From positions 254,663 to 291,570 of the forward strand of contig BFEA01000811.1 in NCBI GenBank assembly GCA_003427395.1: a stretch of 36,908 nucleotides of DNA, written 5' to 3'. A program made the position numbers and the translations under genes. Source of the DNA: Chara braunii (Eukaryota; Streptophyta; Charophyceae; Charales; Characeae). How positions within the stretch are numbered: the first letter of the stretch is position 1; every line of letters begins with the position of its first letter. Of the stretch, positions 9,409-18,979 are shown in pieces. The notes beneath the pieces are model-generated. The model saw nothing but the letters and a program-made list of their open reading frames with translations. It had not been told where the DNA came from and did no database searches.

Positions 9409-10700
9409 TTAACCCACGTTCATATGCAGCCACAATATCAAGAGCAGTAGGCAGGAGTTCTTTCCTACTAAACCATTTGGCTTAGGTGGAGGTTGGGACT
9501 TGAACGTTACCTTGTTCTTCTTTTCAGGTCGTCCTCTGCCACCTGTACAGAAATAGCCATGTGCCAATCTTTTCTCAACTTCGTAGCCTCCATTCATAGA
9601 GGGTGGAATCATAGATGGCCTATTCGAGAAAGTATCACTTTCTCCATTCATAGAGGGTGGAAGACACGGTATGTCCTGAGGTGTGGAGGTATATCTATAC
9701 GATAAGAAGGTTCATCTTCACCTCCAATTACTTCGGGAACTTCCCAAGGCCCATAGCAGACAGGTAGAAATTTATGTGACACATTTTCCTCTAAGGAAGA
9801 CTCTTTAGACTTAACCAAGACAAAATCCCCTTCTTGGAATTGTGAAGGATGACGATGTTTAGCTTGTTCAATCATTTGCAACTGGGGTTTCTGTATGTTT
9901 TCCTTCACCTTCTTAATATCTTCTTCATAGAGAACTTCGAATTCACGCGTACCTGGGGGTAGCCTTTGAACTTGGTCCCGTGCTAATGCATCGATGGGAT
10001 GTCTAGGCTTTCATCCTTTATGCAGTGCGTAAGGCGTTCTTCCTGTAATGGTATATATACTATTATTGTATAGCAATTTTAGGTAAGTTCTCATCCCAAT
10101 CGATTCGGTCAGGTCGAACATACATTCGCAAAAGTTATTGGCAAAGACGATTCATTTGCTCAGTTTGGGCATTCGTTTAAGGATGTCTACTTGACGACAT
10201 GGTCAACCTCGTTCCATAAACTTCCATCAACTTTTGCCATTGTAGACTGGTGAACCGAACATCTCTATCTGATACAATGGTTTTCGAAAATCCATACTCA
10301 GATGCCTATCGCATTTGAAACTTTCGAATGACGAGTTCGGTTCTAGCTTCAACAGGCAAAGCTATGAACATAGCATACTTAGACAATCTGTCTACAATGA
10401 CCATTACCTGATTGTTCGTTTCGACTTTTTAACGAGGCTTATAAAGTCAATAGAGATAGACTCACCTGACTCACTTGGAATAGTCCCATTGGATTCTCAT
10501 GTGAGGGCTTGTTTCTTTGACAAACAAGACAAGTCCGCACATACGTTAGTACATCTTCCTTTATTCTTTTCCACTCAAAACGTACACACATCGGCATACG
10601 TCTTCTGAAAACCAACGTGACCTTCCACATCATGGCATCCTCCGATGATTAAACTCTTGATTGGTTCTACGTGAGGAACACACAACCGTTCTTCGATTTA
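9409..10700 (-). pseudogene. E2 integrase-chromodomain remnant (Ty3/gypsy)
   Basis: Minus-strand remains of a second chromovirus. From its 5' side, 10633-10439 carries the zinc-binding end with CLVCQRNKPSH. The core (10440-9910) is too shifted to read as one frame. 9908-9648 is the C-terminal domain, with FQEGDFVLVKSKESSLEENV, GPWEV and YRVFHPL. A further shift leads to a chromodomain at about 9600-9420 (YEVEKRLAHGYF, GRGRPEKKNKVTFKSQ). Just before it RPSMIPPSMNG is doubled by a 54-base duplication: TCCATTCATAGAGGGTGGAA occurs at 9589-9608 and 9643-9662. No RT, protease or gag remains beside it, so the copy is truncated. Confidence 0.8.
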
Positions 10701-10834
10701 TCCAGCAAGAAGAGTAAGTCATCAGTCATTCGATATTCCGGAAACAACTCATGGTTCTTTCGTAGAGTTTCATTGATAGGACTCCAAATACGATCACTCC
10801 TATAACCCTGGCGAATTGTTTTTTCAGTTCATTT

Positions 10835-11018
10835 CCTAAGTGAAGGTTGCGCTCACTACCGCTTGCTGGGTCAAGCATTTCTTGTATTTTGTAATTTCAA
10901 AATTAATCAATTAGTGAGATCCCATAATTGGGACCACATCTTATCCCCCAATCACGAGACTACAAGCAAGCAGGAGCAACCCTAAGTGAAGGTTGCGCTC
11001 ACTTTCGCTTGTTGGGTC
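10835..11018. repeat. 38-bp direct repeat
   Basis: A 38-base sequence starting CCTAAGTGAAGGTTGCGCTC occurs at 10835-10872 and 10981-11018, with four or fewer differences. The copies are 146 bases apart and flank the change from minus-strand E2 to plus-strand E3 sequence. Confidence 0.85.
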
Positions 11019-11039
11019 CAACTTTCGTTGTATCTAAGG

Positions 11040-11576
11040 AAGAAATTTCAATCGATGTTAATCACATTTTGAAAATGATCAAAGCACTTAGTCGCCTCAG
11101 GGATGATGATGGCCAAATTAATGCTTTCAAAAAGGTTGTTAAATCTGCTAACAGTGATAAAATAGAGCTGAGGTTTGAAGCCACTAATCCTCGAAGCCAG
11201 ATTTTGAAAAACATTCACCGGGTCGAAGAGAAAATATAAACCTAAAGGAATGAAAAAACCGTTTTTAATGATGAGGCATTGGAAAGAGAAAGAAGAGTTA
11301 TCAATAAGAAAATCAGCAAAACTTGGGAATTGGGTTACCAAAGAAAGATTTGACATTGTAGAAATTGGAATAGATCAGTTTATTCAACCTAAAGAAAAGT
11401 GTGTCCGCAGTTCTCTCGTGCCTTTCTTTTAATGATGAGGAAAAAGGAATATTGAATGTGGACATGATCAAAATGGCAAATATTTGAATTGTGGATCATG
11501 TTCTTTGAAATGATAGACCAACCAAGTATGCATATAAGAAAAAAGCACAGGTAGCAAAATACTTGGATAAGAAAAT
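11040..11576 (+). other. Unassigned AT-rich coding-like stretch upstream of E3 integrase
   Basis: Plus-strand frames at 11040-11239 (NHILKMIKALSRLRDDDGQ) and 11250-11432 (KSAKLGNWVTKERFDIVEIG) look like decayed protein sequence with similar codon use, followed by shifted pieces up to the integrase remnant. I do not recognise the family. Position suggests the 5' part of E3 or an older insert. Confidence 0.35.
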
Positions 11577-11582
11577 TGTCTA

Positions 11583-11995
11583 ATGTTCTTGAGCTTGCTA
11601 ATGGACCTTATGCTAAGCATTGGTTCTGCTTTTAAAAACCTAGAGGAGATTTATCTCAAGTATCCTTCTATCAACGAATTTGTTTTAGACAGAGGCTCTG
11701 AGTTCAAAAACGAAGTTGTCATGAAAACCACTCTCGGATTGGGTGTCAGGATTTGCTATGTTACGACATATCATCCTCAACCTGATGCACGAGTTAAGAA
11801 AGGGCATAAAACCCTGAAGGACTCTGTGGCAAAATGGTGTGAGGGTAATCTGAATGAGCGGCCAAAAGCGTCGCACTCGACACTCTATGTTGATAATATC
11901 ACCACTAAGAGAACTAGTTATGCTCCAAATACTCTACGTATGGTCTATACGCTACTTTACCCATTGAAAGCATACCTGCGACGACAATTCTGGGG
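11583..11995 (+). pseudogene. E3 integrase core remnant (Ty3/gypsy)
   Basis: Plus-strand frame with integrase-core landmarks: EFVLDRGSEFKNEV carries the second catalytic Asp, then VTTYHPQPDARVKKGHKTLK, where Lys stands at the place of the catalytic Glu. A further frame gives SYAPNT and, after a shift, ATLPIES near 11955-11977, the usual segment ahead of the C-terminal domain. Homology to the family is clear, but the catalytic loss and shifts show it is dead. The C-terminal part resumes at 12960. Confidence 0.75.
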
Positions 11996-12088
11996 TGCTC
12001 CGTGCGGTGCGCGTGCGTCATGTGCCATGGGCAAATTAATGATGCGCTAACTTCTTTGTTTTGGGTGTGTGTGCGTGTGTATACAAGA

Positions 12089-12148
<60 letters not shown>

Positions 12149-12959
12149 AGAAAGAGAGAGAGAGAGACAGAGAGAGAGAGAGAGCAAGAGAGAGAGCGAA
12201 GGATCCTTTCACACAGATCAAAGGGCCCCTGCAAGTAATCCAAAGGATCCTCGCTAAACATATACTTTGTATTCGAATTGAGGCATGTGTTTCAGTAGTT
12301 ATGGGTTGCTAACTTATTTAGACTCTATAGGTCTCTGCACGTGATTCTCCGAGTTCGGCTGCACTGACCAAATGTGCAAAATTCAAATGAATCTTTTACT
12401 AGACCGTGAAATAATACGCCACAATATGTTTCATCTTTTGTGCACGTGGTGAGTCGAGGCCCTTAGGGTCGCTGCACGTATTCCTAAGAAAACAAAAACG
12501 AAAAAACAGAGAATTAGTGACACGTAACCGCTAATACATAGACTTGAATTCGAATCTTTAGCATATATTATCTGTTAGCTTATGCAAAACTGGAAGTCTA
12601 ACGCCTATCTCTGTTTCACGTGGGGTCTTTGCTAATTTGTTGTAGGAGCCCTTCGAAAAAGAGATTGGAGTCGCTGTACACAACGAGGACATGCACACCC
12701 ACACGTAGACACATGCACTCACATTTTTGGAGTAGAATGCAACCCCAACTTTCGTCCCTCTAGCAGTTTGATTTTTAGAAGCGAGGATCATGTTTGGCCA
12801 CCCCACCCTCTGCTTTCAATTTTTTTTTTGTTTTTTTTGTGATGCGCCGCATCACGGGCGCCCATGTGTGCGTGTGTGCTCTTCGCCGCACGTGCACCAC
12901 GAACGACATGAGCCGCAAGTATGATTGACAGCATAGCGACAACTTCGTCTAGTCAAAAG
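11996..12959. other. About 1 kb insert splitting the E3 integrase
   Basis: This stretch has no integrase homology and lies between two colinear integrase parts. It contains the AG array, A/T runs and a GTGATGCG-C-CGCATCAC palindrome (12839-12855). I cannot name the inserted element, and clear terminal repeats are not visible. The ends carry loosely similar words (GCGACGACAATTC near 11978 and GCGACAACTTC near 12937) that might be a degraded target duplication. Confidence 0.5.
12092..12199. repeat. (AG)n microsatellite, partly degenerate
   Basis: A perfect GA run of about 50 bases is followed by an imperfect GAGA stretch with AAA, ACA and GCA breaks. Frames through it encode Arg-Glu or Ser-Leu repeats only. 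Confidence 0.97.
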
Positions 12960-13325
12960 AGAAAGAATAATTCGTTTTTAAGCTCTTGCAAATTCGAATG
13001 AAGCAAATACCAATGGTTGATCAGGTTGTGATAGATGTTGCAAAGAGAATGGCAACCAGCGGACTATCAAATCAAGAGAGGTGGAACAAGAAAAGATATA
13101 TAGGAAAAACATAAGCTAAAGATTGATGATGTTGTCCTTCTGTTTGACAATTCACTTGAGACTTAGTGGACTAAACGTTTGGAGCCTCGATGGCTTGGCC
13201 CTTACATAATCACAAGAGAGGTCGAGGACAAAGTCAACAAGATTTTTGAGACGGATGGATGAGGAGTGCATGACATGGTGCCAGAATCAAGACTACGAAA
13301 GTTTATTTTCAGTGATCCATATTTG
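12960..13325 (+). pseudogene. E3 integrase C-terminal remnant
   Basis: Translated across stops, this plus-strand stretch gives the integrase C-terminal fold landmarks: DVVLLFDNSLE, then RLEPRWLGPYIITREVEDK and HDMVPESRLRKF near its end. It continues the core remnant at 11583-11995 in order and strand, so both belong to one copy. Several in-frame stops show it is non-functional. Confidence 0.72.
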
Positions 13326-14005
13326 CAGACAAGTCATTCTTGCATTGTCTATTCAGTTTCATTTTCAACATGTCATTGCTGACACAAGAAATTAAAAGAG
13401 AACCAATTGACAGCTTTCGTTCGATTCTCCATGTGAATTAATTTTTGTATTTTTGTAAGGATCAGAGTTAATGAAGACTAAAATATCATTAATGCAGTAC
13501 TACCCTTCATCCATGAGTGTCACATCCCAAAGATTGGAGAATAATTGTGAGGTGCAATTATAGTGAACCACGTTTGCACCACCGGTAATTCCTAAAGTTG
13601 TGCCGCTTAAGTAGCCATGATTTTAGGAAACGCACGAGCCACGACAGTAGCAGCCAAAAACATCCGAGTAGAAACATTTCTACTCTATTTTTTCCCGCGG
13701 CTGATAGTACTGGTGGTTTAAGCAGAAGATTCATTGGTGAGTGGAGGGGCAATGTCCTAGCCTAAACAAATCTAACAGCAATCACGTCCAACGCAAAGGA
13801 TAAAAAAAGAATCTGAAAAAGCCCTCGTGTCCAATAAACATCACCACAATCACAATAAAAAGCTAGCAAAGACGCCTATCCGACGGACAGTCCTGCGCCC
13901 TGCATGCTATGCACTTTTATTCGAACACGAGGAAATGGTGCACAAAAAGCGACAAAAAAAAGAAGTCAGCAAAGTGGCTGCTCCAAATCTACTCCAACCT
14001 CTTAC
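13326..14005. other. No gene recognised
   Basis: Mixed AT-rich sequence after the E3 integrase. It would be E3's 3' end and LTR if that element were complete, but I cannot find LTR borders. The frames at 13558-13752 and 13827-14138 show no known motif. Confidence 0.4.
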
Positions 14006-14380
14006 TAACCTCCAAGAACTACTAGAAACTCATATTGGCCCCTCAAAACTATTGCAAGCTTGTACCAGCCTCCTGAAACGTCGAACGAGAAAAAAAAGAA
14101 AAACAAGGAACCCCCACATCTTTCGCGACATGTCGTGAAAAAAAAAAACAGAACCAGGACGCCTTGATAAAACGCGACAGACATAAAATTTACACACGCC
14201 CTCACATGGTTCCACTGAACAAAAAAAAAAAAAAAAAAAGAATCAAGAAACAAAACTACTGCAAGCTCTTACTACTGGCCTCCAAGAACTACTACAAGAT
14301 CATACTGGCCCAAACCGGGACGCCCTGACGGAGCGCGACAGACTGAAAATTTGCACAGCATGAAACAGCACCCGTGCCCC
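14006..14380. repeat. Imperfect direct repeat
   Basis: Words such as CTCCAAGAACTACTA, then a CATATTGGCC or CATACTGGCC word and GACGCC-TGA---CGCGACAGAC---AAAATTT, appear in the same order at 14010-14200 and again at 14278-14352, with two A/T-run interruptions. A 19-base A run lies at 14221-14239. It looks like a segmental duplication, possibly inside the E4 LTR. Confidence 0.6.
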
Positions 14381-14818
14381 CAGCTAGTTCCCCGTGCCAA
14401 TGCCTTATTCTATTTACAGAGGGGGGCCTCGAGTGAGGACCGTTATTTTTTTTAGGAAGAGCACCGTGCCTCAAGCTGCCCTGGCCTAGAACCAAGGCTA
14501 TCTGGCCATAGTCCCTGTTCAGCTTGTGAGACCAGGTCGTGGCCTGACCCCACAGGCCGAGGGCTCATTCAGTTCAGTCCAGTCCTGCCGGGACCACTGT
14601 CGATACCAGGCCAGTCCAGTCAAGTCCAGTCAGTCTGCTGGGGTTATACCTCAGTTGAAGTCTGTTCCAGTCTCATTCTTCATTTGCACACTTTGGAGCA
14701 AATGTGTGTTGAGTCTGCGCTGGAGTTGTGCTGTCCCTTCCAGCTCCATCTCCATCTCCCCCATCCTCATCCCTTCGTCTTGATTCTAACGGACCTGCAT
14801 CCTGGCGGGTTCGTCACA
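14381..14818 (+). repeat. Probable right end of the E4 5' LTR
   Basis: The sequence ends in GGGTTCGTCACA directly before a primer-binding site, the arrangement expected at the inner edge of a 5' LTR on the plus strand. Degenerate CCAGTCCAGT words occur at 14575-14635. The left edge and the matching 3' LTR are not found, so the span is a minimum guess. Confidence 0.4.
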
Positions 14819-14819
14819 C

Positions 14820-14834
14820 TGGTACCAGAGCGGG
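14820..14834 (+). other. Primer-binding site of E4
   Basis: TGGTACCAGAGCGGG matches the start of the plant initiator-Met-tRNA primer site (TGGTATCAGAGC) with one change. It stands one base after a CA-ending LTR edge, and gag follows downstream on the same strand. Confidence 0.55.
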
Positions 14835-15074
14835 TCCCCCCCATCCTATCCCGCAAGAGTAAAAAGATGAAATCCATACAACAGAATTTTGGGCCTTTTT
14901 CGAAGCTAGAAGACGAGAAACAGCAGGATAAGTGAGCAGCGCTGAATGACGCACATGTTGCGAAAACGACAGAGCGCTGTCATGACGAGTGCACTTCCGC
15001 GCACGCGCCACGTGCCCCGCTACCCCGCCCTGCCCTGCCTCGCTCCCGGATTATATTATATCAGTATCCGAGAG

Positions 15075-15150
15075 TGCAGCTGCCAAGATTTGAACCTGGG
15101 CAGCTGCCAGCCATGAGCGTGCGTAGCCAGTGCCTTAACAAACTGGCCAA
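15075..15150 (-). other. tRNA-like A and B boxes (SINE-like)
   Basis: On the minus strand TGGCCAGTTTGTTAAGG (15149-15133) resembles a Pol III A box. GGTTCAAATCT (15096-15086) resembles a B box inside a possible T-arm (CCAGG/CTTGG). Spacing fits a tRNA, but no acceptor stem pairs and the anticodon arm is unclear. A tRNA-derived SINE head or decayed tRNA is likelier than a working gene. Confidence 0.35.
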
Positions 15151-15404
15151 ATTACATTCATGTCTTTGTAGTGTGGCCCGTTGGTGTTTAAGAGTGCCAC
15201 ACCAGCTATTTGCAACCCCTCTGTCAGCGAAAGCCGAGCAGTGGCCAGCACCACAACAACAGGTGGGTTGCTATTTGCCCAGCAGCGGCAGCAGGCCAGC
15301 AGCACCTTGAACGCCAAGATCCTGCAGGTCTTGGTAGAGTTCTCTGCTCTTGGCCACCCAAAAACTTGGTATAGCCTACCTACTCACGAACCTACTCTCC
15401 ACCA

Positions 15405-15870
15405 ACCCCTTTTCTCTCCCTCCCCCATCATCTAACGATCTTTTCTAACGTTACCACTACTCCCTCATCCCACCTCACTCTTCTCTTTTCTTTTCCCACT
15501 TGTTCTCTCGTATCCACCATCTTTTTCCTCCTCTCGCCTCCTTACTCACTCTCTTCTACTAATCTTTCCTTCTCTTCTTCACCTTTCCCATCCGTTCCTC
15601 TCCCATTCTCTCACCCTCCTCCCCCCCTTCCCTCCCTCAATTACAACCCCATCATCTTCCCACCTCTCACTTCAATCTTTTTGTCTTTCACACCTATTTC
15701 TCTCTTTCTTTATCACTTTTTCATTCCCAATGCCATGGGGGGTACGGAATTGCTGTCGAAAATTCCATAAAAAAATATATTACTTCTCTCCTTATCAATT
15801 GCCTTTTTTTTTTTATGATTTTTCTTAAATCTCAAAATTTCATAATTTATTTCTCTTTCCCCCTCCCCTC
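15405..15870. repeat. CT-rich low-complexity tract
   Basis: About 450 bases, mostly C and T on the plus strand and without a simple unit (CTCTTCTC, CCCTCC and TTTCCC words). It interrupts the part of E4 where the start of gag would be expected. No reliable reading frame crosses it. Confidence 0.8.
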
Positions 15871-15929
15871 CATGGTTATTTTCTTTTCTTGATTAGGCCA
15901 CCACTACTCTACCCCAACCCACCATTTGC

Positions 15930-16240
15930 GATAAGACACTCATACGGGAGGGTACTTTGACCAACAAGTTTCTAGTCGAACTCCCGCCTAATTACCGCAT
16001 AGAGCTTCGCAGACAGAACTTCGTGTCCATAGAGCAGGCATATGAGGTTGTTCAACATAACCAAAGGCTGCAAGTCACTTCCCCAATGCCCCGTCCTCTT
16101 CGCTACCCGACGCCACCACCTAGTCACGCGGCACCACTTGAGGCCGTTCCTCTTTCTCAGGCCGCTTTCGCGGCTCAACTCAGCCTGGAGCACCATTCTC
16201 TCCGCGCTACAGTTCCCTCGAGGCGACGACTCTAGGACAA
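15930..16240 (+). pseudogene. E4 gag C-terminal part
   Basis: The frame 15957-16235 begins TNKFLVELPPNYRIELRRQN, followed by SIEQAYEVVQ. This resembles the end of Ty3/gypsy capsid domains, where a leucine-proline-x-Y/R segment is followed by an EA--- helix. A Pro-rich tail follows. The first half of gag is replaced by CT-rich sequence. It lies between the E4 primer site and protease on the same strand, which supports the assignment. Confidence 0.6.
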
Positions 16241-17039
16241 AGATCGACCCTACCCTTGTGGACGCTGCCGACGACCTCGAGCTTCGAAATGTCATCCAAT
16301 ACCACCTGGACGACGGGACTCTCTTGAAGGGCAACCGCTTGCAGATGGATGTCCACCATAGGTCGTGCTTATAATCGCTCGCATAGGCTGGCGCCCCCAC
16401 ATTCGTTGTTCCTCAAGTACACCTCCCGCAAGGTTTCCTCCCTCCTTGGAGAGCCCTAACCCATGAGGAGCGCCCCGCCCTTGAGACCGTCGGGGTTGCT
16501 TTCCTAACCACTAGGATGGACACACCTCATCTCGGTGTGTCCATACCATGCCGCCCACGATCGACACTATATTGACATTTCTCGTCAACGCCCATCTCAA
16601 TCCCCCTCCAGCCCCGCCTGGCCAGTCCCCTGCAACTAGCCATGGAGTGTACGGCTGAGACCTCGCACGTAGCCCGCTTCCCGACCACCGAGTCACAATT
16701 TGCCCCCTTGGCTAGAACACCAAAGGTTCCTTGAAACACGATAGACACAGTTCTTTTTGCCCCACCACCTGTCGAGGTTCCGTCTACCCCACAACAAGCC
16801 ACCGCATCTAGTCCTTCCACTCCGAGACTTCCGAAGCATGGCACCATTCGCACAACTCGTTGTAGACCTCAATTGGCAGCACGGGATGACGTTGTGCCAT
16901 CTCTCTCGGATATGGGCATTCTTCGAGCTCGTTAGGAGCAACTTCAAGACACGTAAACGTCAAGCGTCGTCTTCTCGCTCTGCTCGCTGACCGTGATCAC
17001 AGCCTCTCCATTATTCCCATTTGCCTCGGGACATCTATG
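16241..17039 (+). pseudogene. E4 gag-protease linker, decayed
   Basis: This stretch joins the gag tail to the protease on the plus strand. It has only broken Pro/Ser/Thr-rich frames and no zinc knuckle that I can see. It is assigned to E4 by position alone. Confidence 0.4.
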
Positions 17040-17345
17040 AGGGTGTACCACACTTTATAGGACTCCGGCTGGCAGGGCGATTTCGTTCACCCTCGCGTGA
17101 TCGAGGAAGCTCGTCTAGCTACTTCCGGGTCTCACTCTCCTATCTCCATTACCCTCGGAGATAACAAGATGCGGCAATTCTTCGATCAAACAATACCGAC
17201 CTCCAATTTTCCCTCAACCTTCAGCCATCGGATATAACCCAGGTGCCTCGGCGCTACCATTCCTCTATATACTTCAACGTGTTGGAAACAAGGTACGACT
17301 TTATCCTTGGCACTCCTTATTTGGCAAGTTCCACATCACAGAGGC
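17040..17345 (+). pseudogene. E4 aspartic protease
   Basis: The active-site DSG is encoded at 17061-17069. It is followed by FVHPRVIEEARLATSG, ISITLGDNKM and, after shifts, PRRYHSSIYFNVLETRYDF and ILGTPYLA, the conserved end of retropepsins. It is a plus-strand copy broken by at least two frame changes. No RT follows on this strand: the sequence passes into an atp1-like fragment and then a minus-strand RNase H. Confidence 0.72.
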
Positions 17346-17365
17346 TGAATGGGCGACCGAGACGC

Positions 17366-17522
17366 TCTTTGACAATCTCTCCTTCTTTAATGGCAGTACC
17401 ACTACAAAAACCACAATTCCTACTCTCATTTTCTAGATTCAGTGCCATTTCTTTAACACCACTGGAAAATTCGACCATTTCTCCAGCTTTAATCAATCCA
17501 TAAACACGTGCAATTCCATCTA
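17366..17522 (-). pseudogene. Mitochondrial atp1-like fragment (NUMT)
   Basis: Minus-strand translation gives [20 protein letters not shown], then [12 protein letters not shown] and, after a two-part frame disturbance, [10 protein letters not shown]. This follows the N-terminal beta-barrel region of the mitochondrial F1-ATPase alpha subunit ([46 protein letters not shown]). The chloroplast alpha subunit has GELVEFE at this place, so the mitochondrial form fits better. AT-rich codons contrast with the flanking retroelements. Only about 50 codons remain, two residues are missing after GL, and the frame is disturbed, so it cannot be functional. It abuts the last RNase H codons of E5. Confidence 0.75.
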
Positions 17523-18979
17523 CGTGACAGCGCGTCAGTAACCTTGTTGTACTCTCCCTTTACATAATCTAGCTTGGAGTCATATTGGTCTAAGAATTCA
17601 ATCCAGCGTCTGAGTGCGCGAGAGAGAGAACAAGTTGTGTCTTAATCCACTTTAGTGTTGGATGATCAGTTATCAAGTAGAAGAACCTACCAAGTAGATA
17701 CTGTCTCCAGTGGACATATGCTAGAGGGCATAGAGTTCCCTTTCGTAAGAGGACTTTGCCAATTTCTTTGATGGCATTTTCTTGCTCATGTACTGAATGC
17801 CCCAACTTCTTCCATTACTGTTGGGTCTGCATTGCGCCAAAGCCATATTGGCTTGCATCAGTGGTCACAACGAATGACCTCCCCGGATCGGGGACCATGA
17901 GAATCTCATGATGTGTGAAGGCGTACTTCAATCTTTTAAAAGCAGCCTCACACGCGTTTGTCCATTCCCATGGTGGTTCATGGTAGATCAATCAAAGGGG
18001 AGGCCACCGTGTTATAATTCTTCATGAAATTGTGGTAGTAGCCACGAATCCCCAAGAATAATCTAACCTCAGTCACAAACTAGGGTCGTGGCCAGTCACG
18101 AATGCTAGCCACCTTCGCATCTTCGAGCCTAATCCCTTTCGCAGATGCCTCATGACCCAAGTACAAGATTCTAGTGCGACCGAACTCGCATTTCTCTAAC
18201 TTTATCTTATACTTGTGTTGTCGCAAGAGTGAGAGTACAGTTTCTACATGTCAGGCATGAACCTCAAAAGTCCTACTGAAGATATGTATATCGTCGAAGT
18301 ACACGACGATGAAATCATCCAAGTAGTCATGAAACACCCTATTCATGGCATGCTGGAATGTACCCAGCGCATTGGAAAGGCCAAAAGGTATCACCAAAAC
18401 TCTGAAATGCGGTTTTGCGCTGATATTCTAGTCTAATGCCAATTTGATGGTAGCCGGAATTTAAATTTATCTTAGTGAAGTACTTACATCCCTGCACCGT
18501 ATCCAATGGGTCGTCGATGTGGGGTAGAGGCTTTGCCTTCTTAATGGTGATGGCAATGAGGCCTCTATAATCAACGCACATGCTTAATCACCCCCCCTTG
18601 TTCGAAACAAATAAGAGAGGTGAGCCGAAGGGGGAGGTGCTAGGTCGGATCCAACACTTCTCTATGAGCTATCTCAATTGCCGACGAAGTTCATCCAACT
18701 CGACCGGAGCCATCCTATAGATCCTCCCCTTTCGTGTTTTAGTCCCTGGGATTACCTCTATAGCATGGACAATCTCGATATCTACGACTCTCGAAGGCTC
18801 CTCAAACAGTTGGTGTACTTCACGATAGTCTCTATCTCTTGGGGTACTTTAACGACCTCCGATTTCTCAAACATAAAAACTAAACTAAAAAAGATTGGGG
18901 TACTTACCAATGATGGTCTCCCCTTTCTCAAAGACAAAAACTAAGTACATACCCTCCTCTTGGTTCTGTTTATAATAAC
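17521..18979 (-). pseudogene. E5 reverse transcriptase and RNase H (outer element)
   Basis: Minus-strand RT and RNase H of a chromovirus-like element. Reading from 18979, FEKGE and FEEPSRV segments form the protease-RT linker. Then come IPGTKTRKGRIYRMAPVELD, WIRPSTSPFGSP, MCVDYRGL, YFTKINLNSGYHQI and, at 18301-18290, the intact catalytic YFDD. RNase H has VVTTDASQYGFGAMQ near 17850 with its catalytic Asp kept, FYLITDHPTLKWIKTQ, and finally [18 protein letters not shown] at 17575-17524. Frame changes occur, but catalytic motifs are better kept than in E1. Its gag and protease lie at 27.6-28.9 kb, separated by E6. No integrase follows. Confidence 0.88.

Noticed and set aside
17366-17522. Chloroplast atpA as the source of the ATPase fragment
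   Set aside because: The wording AGEMVEF and [12 protein letters not shown], then TAIKEGE, fits mitochondrial atp1. The chloroplast subunit reads GELVEFE and lacks the TAIKEG segment.
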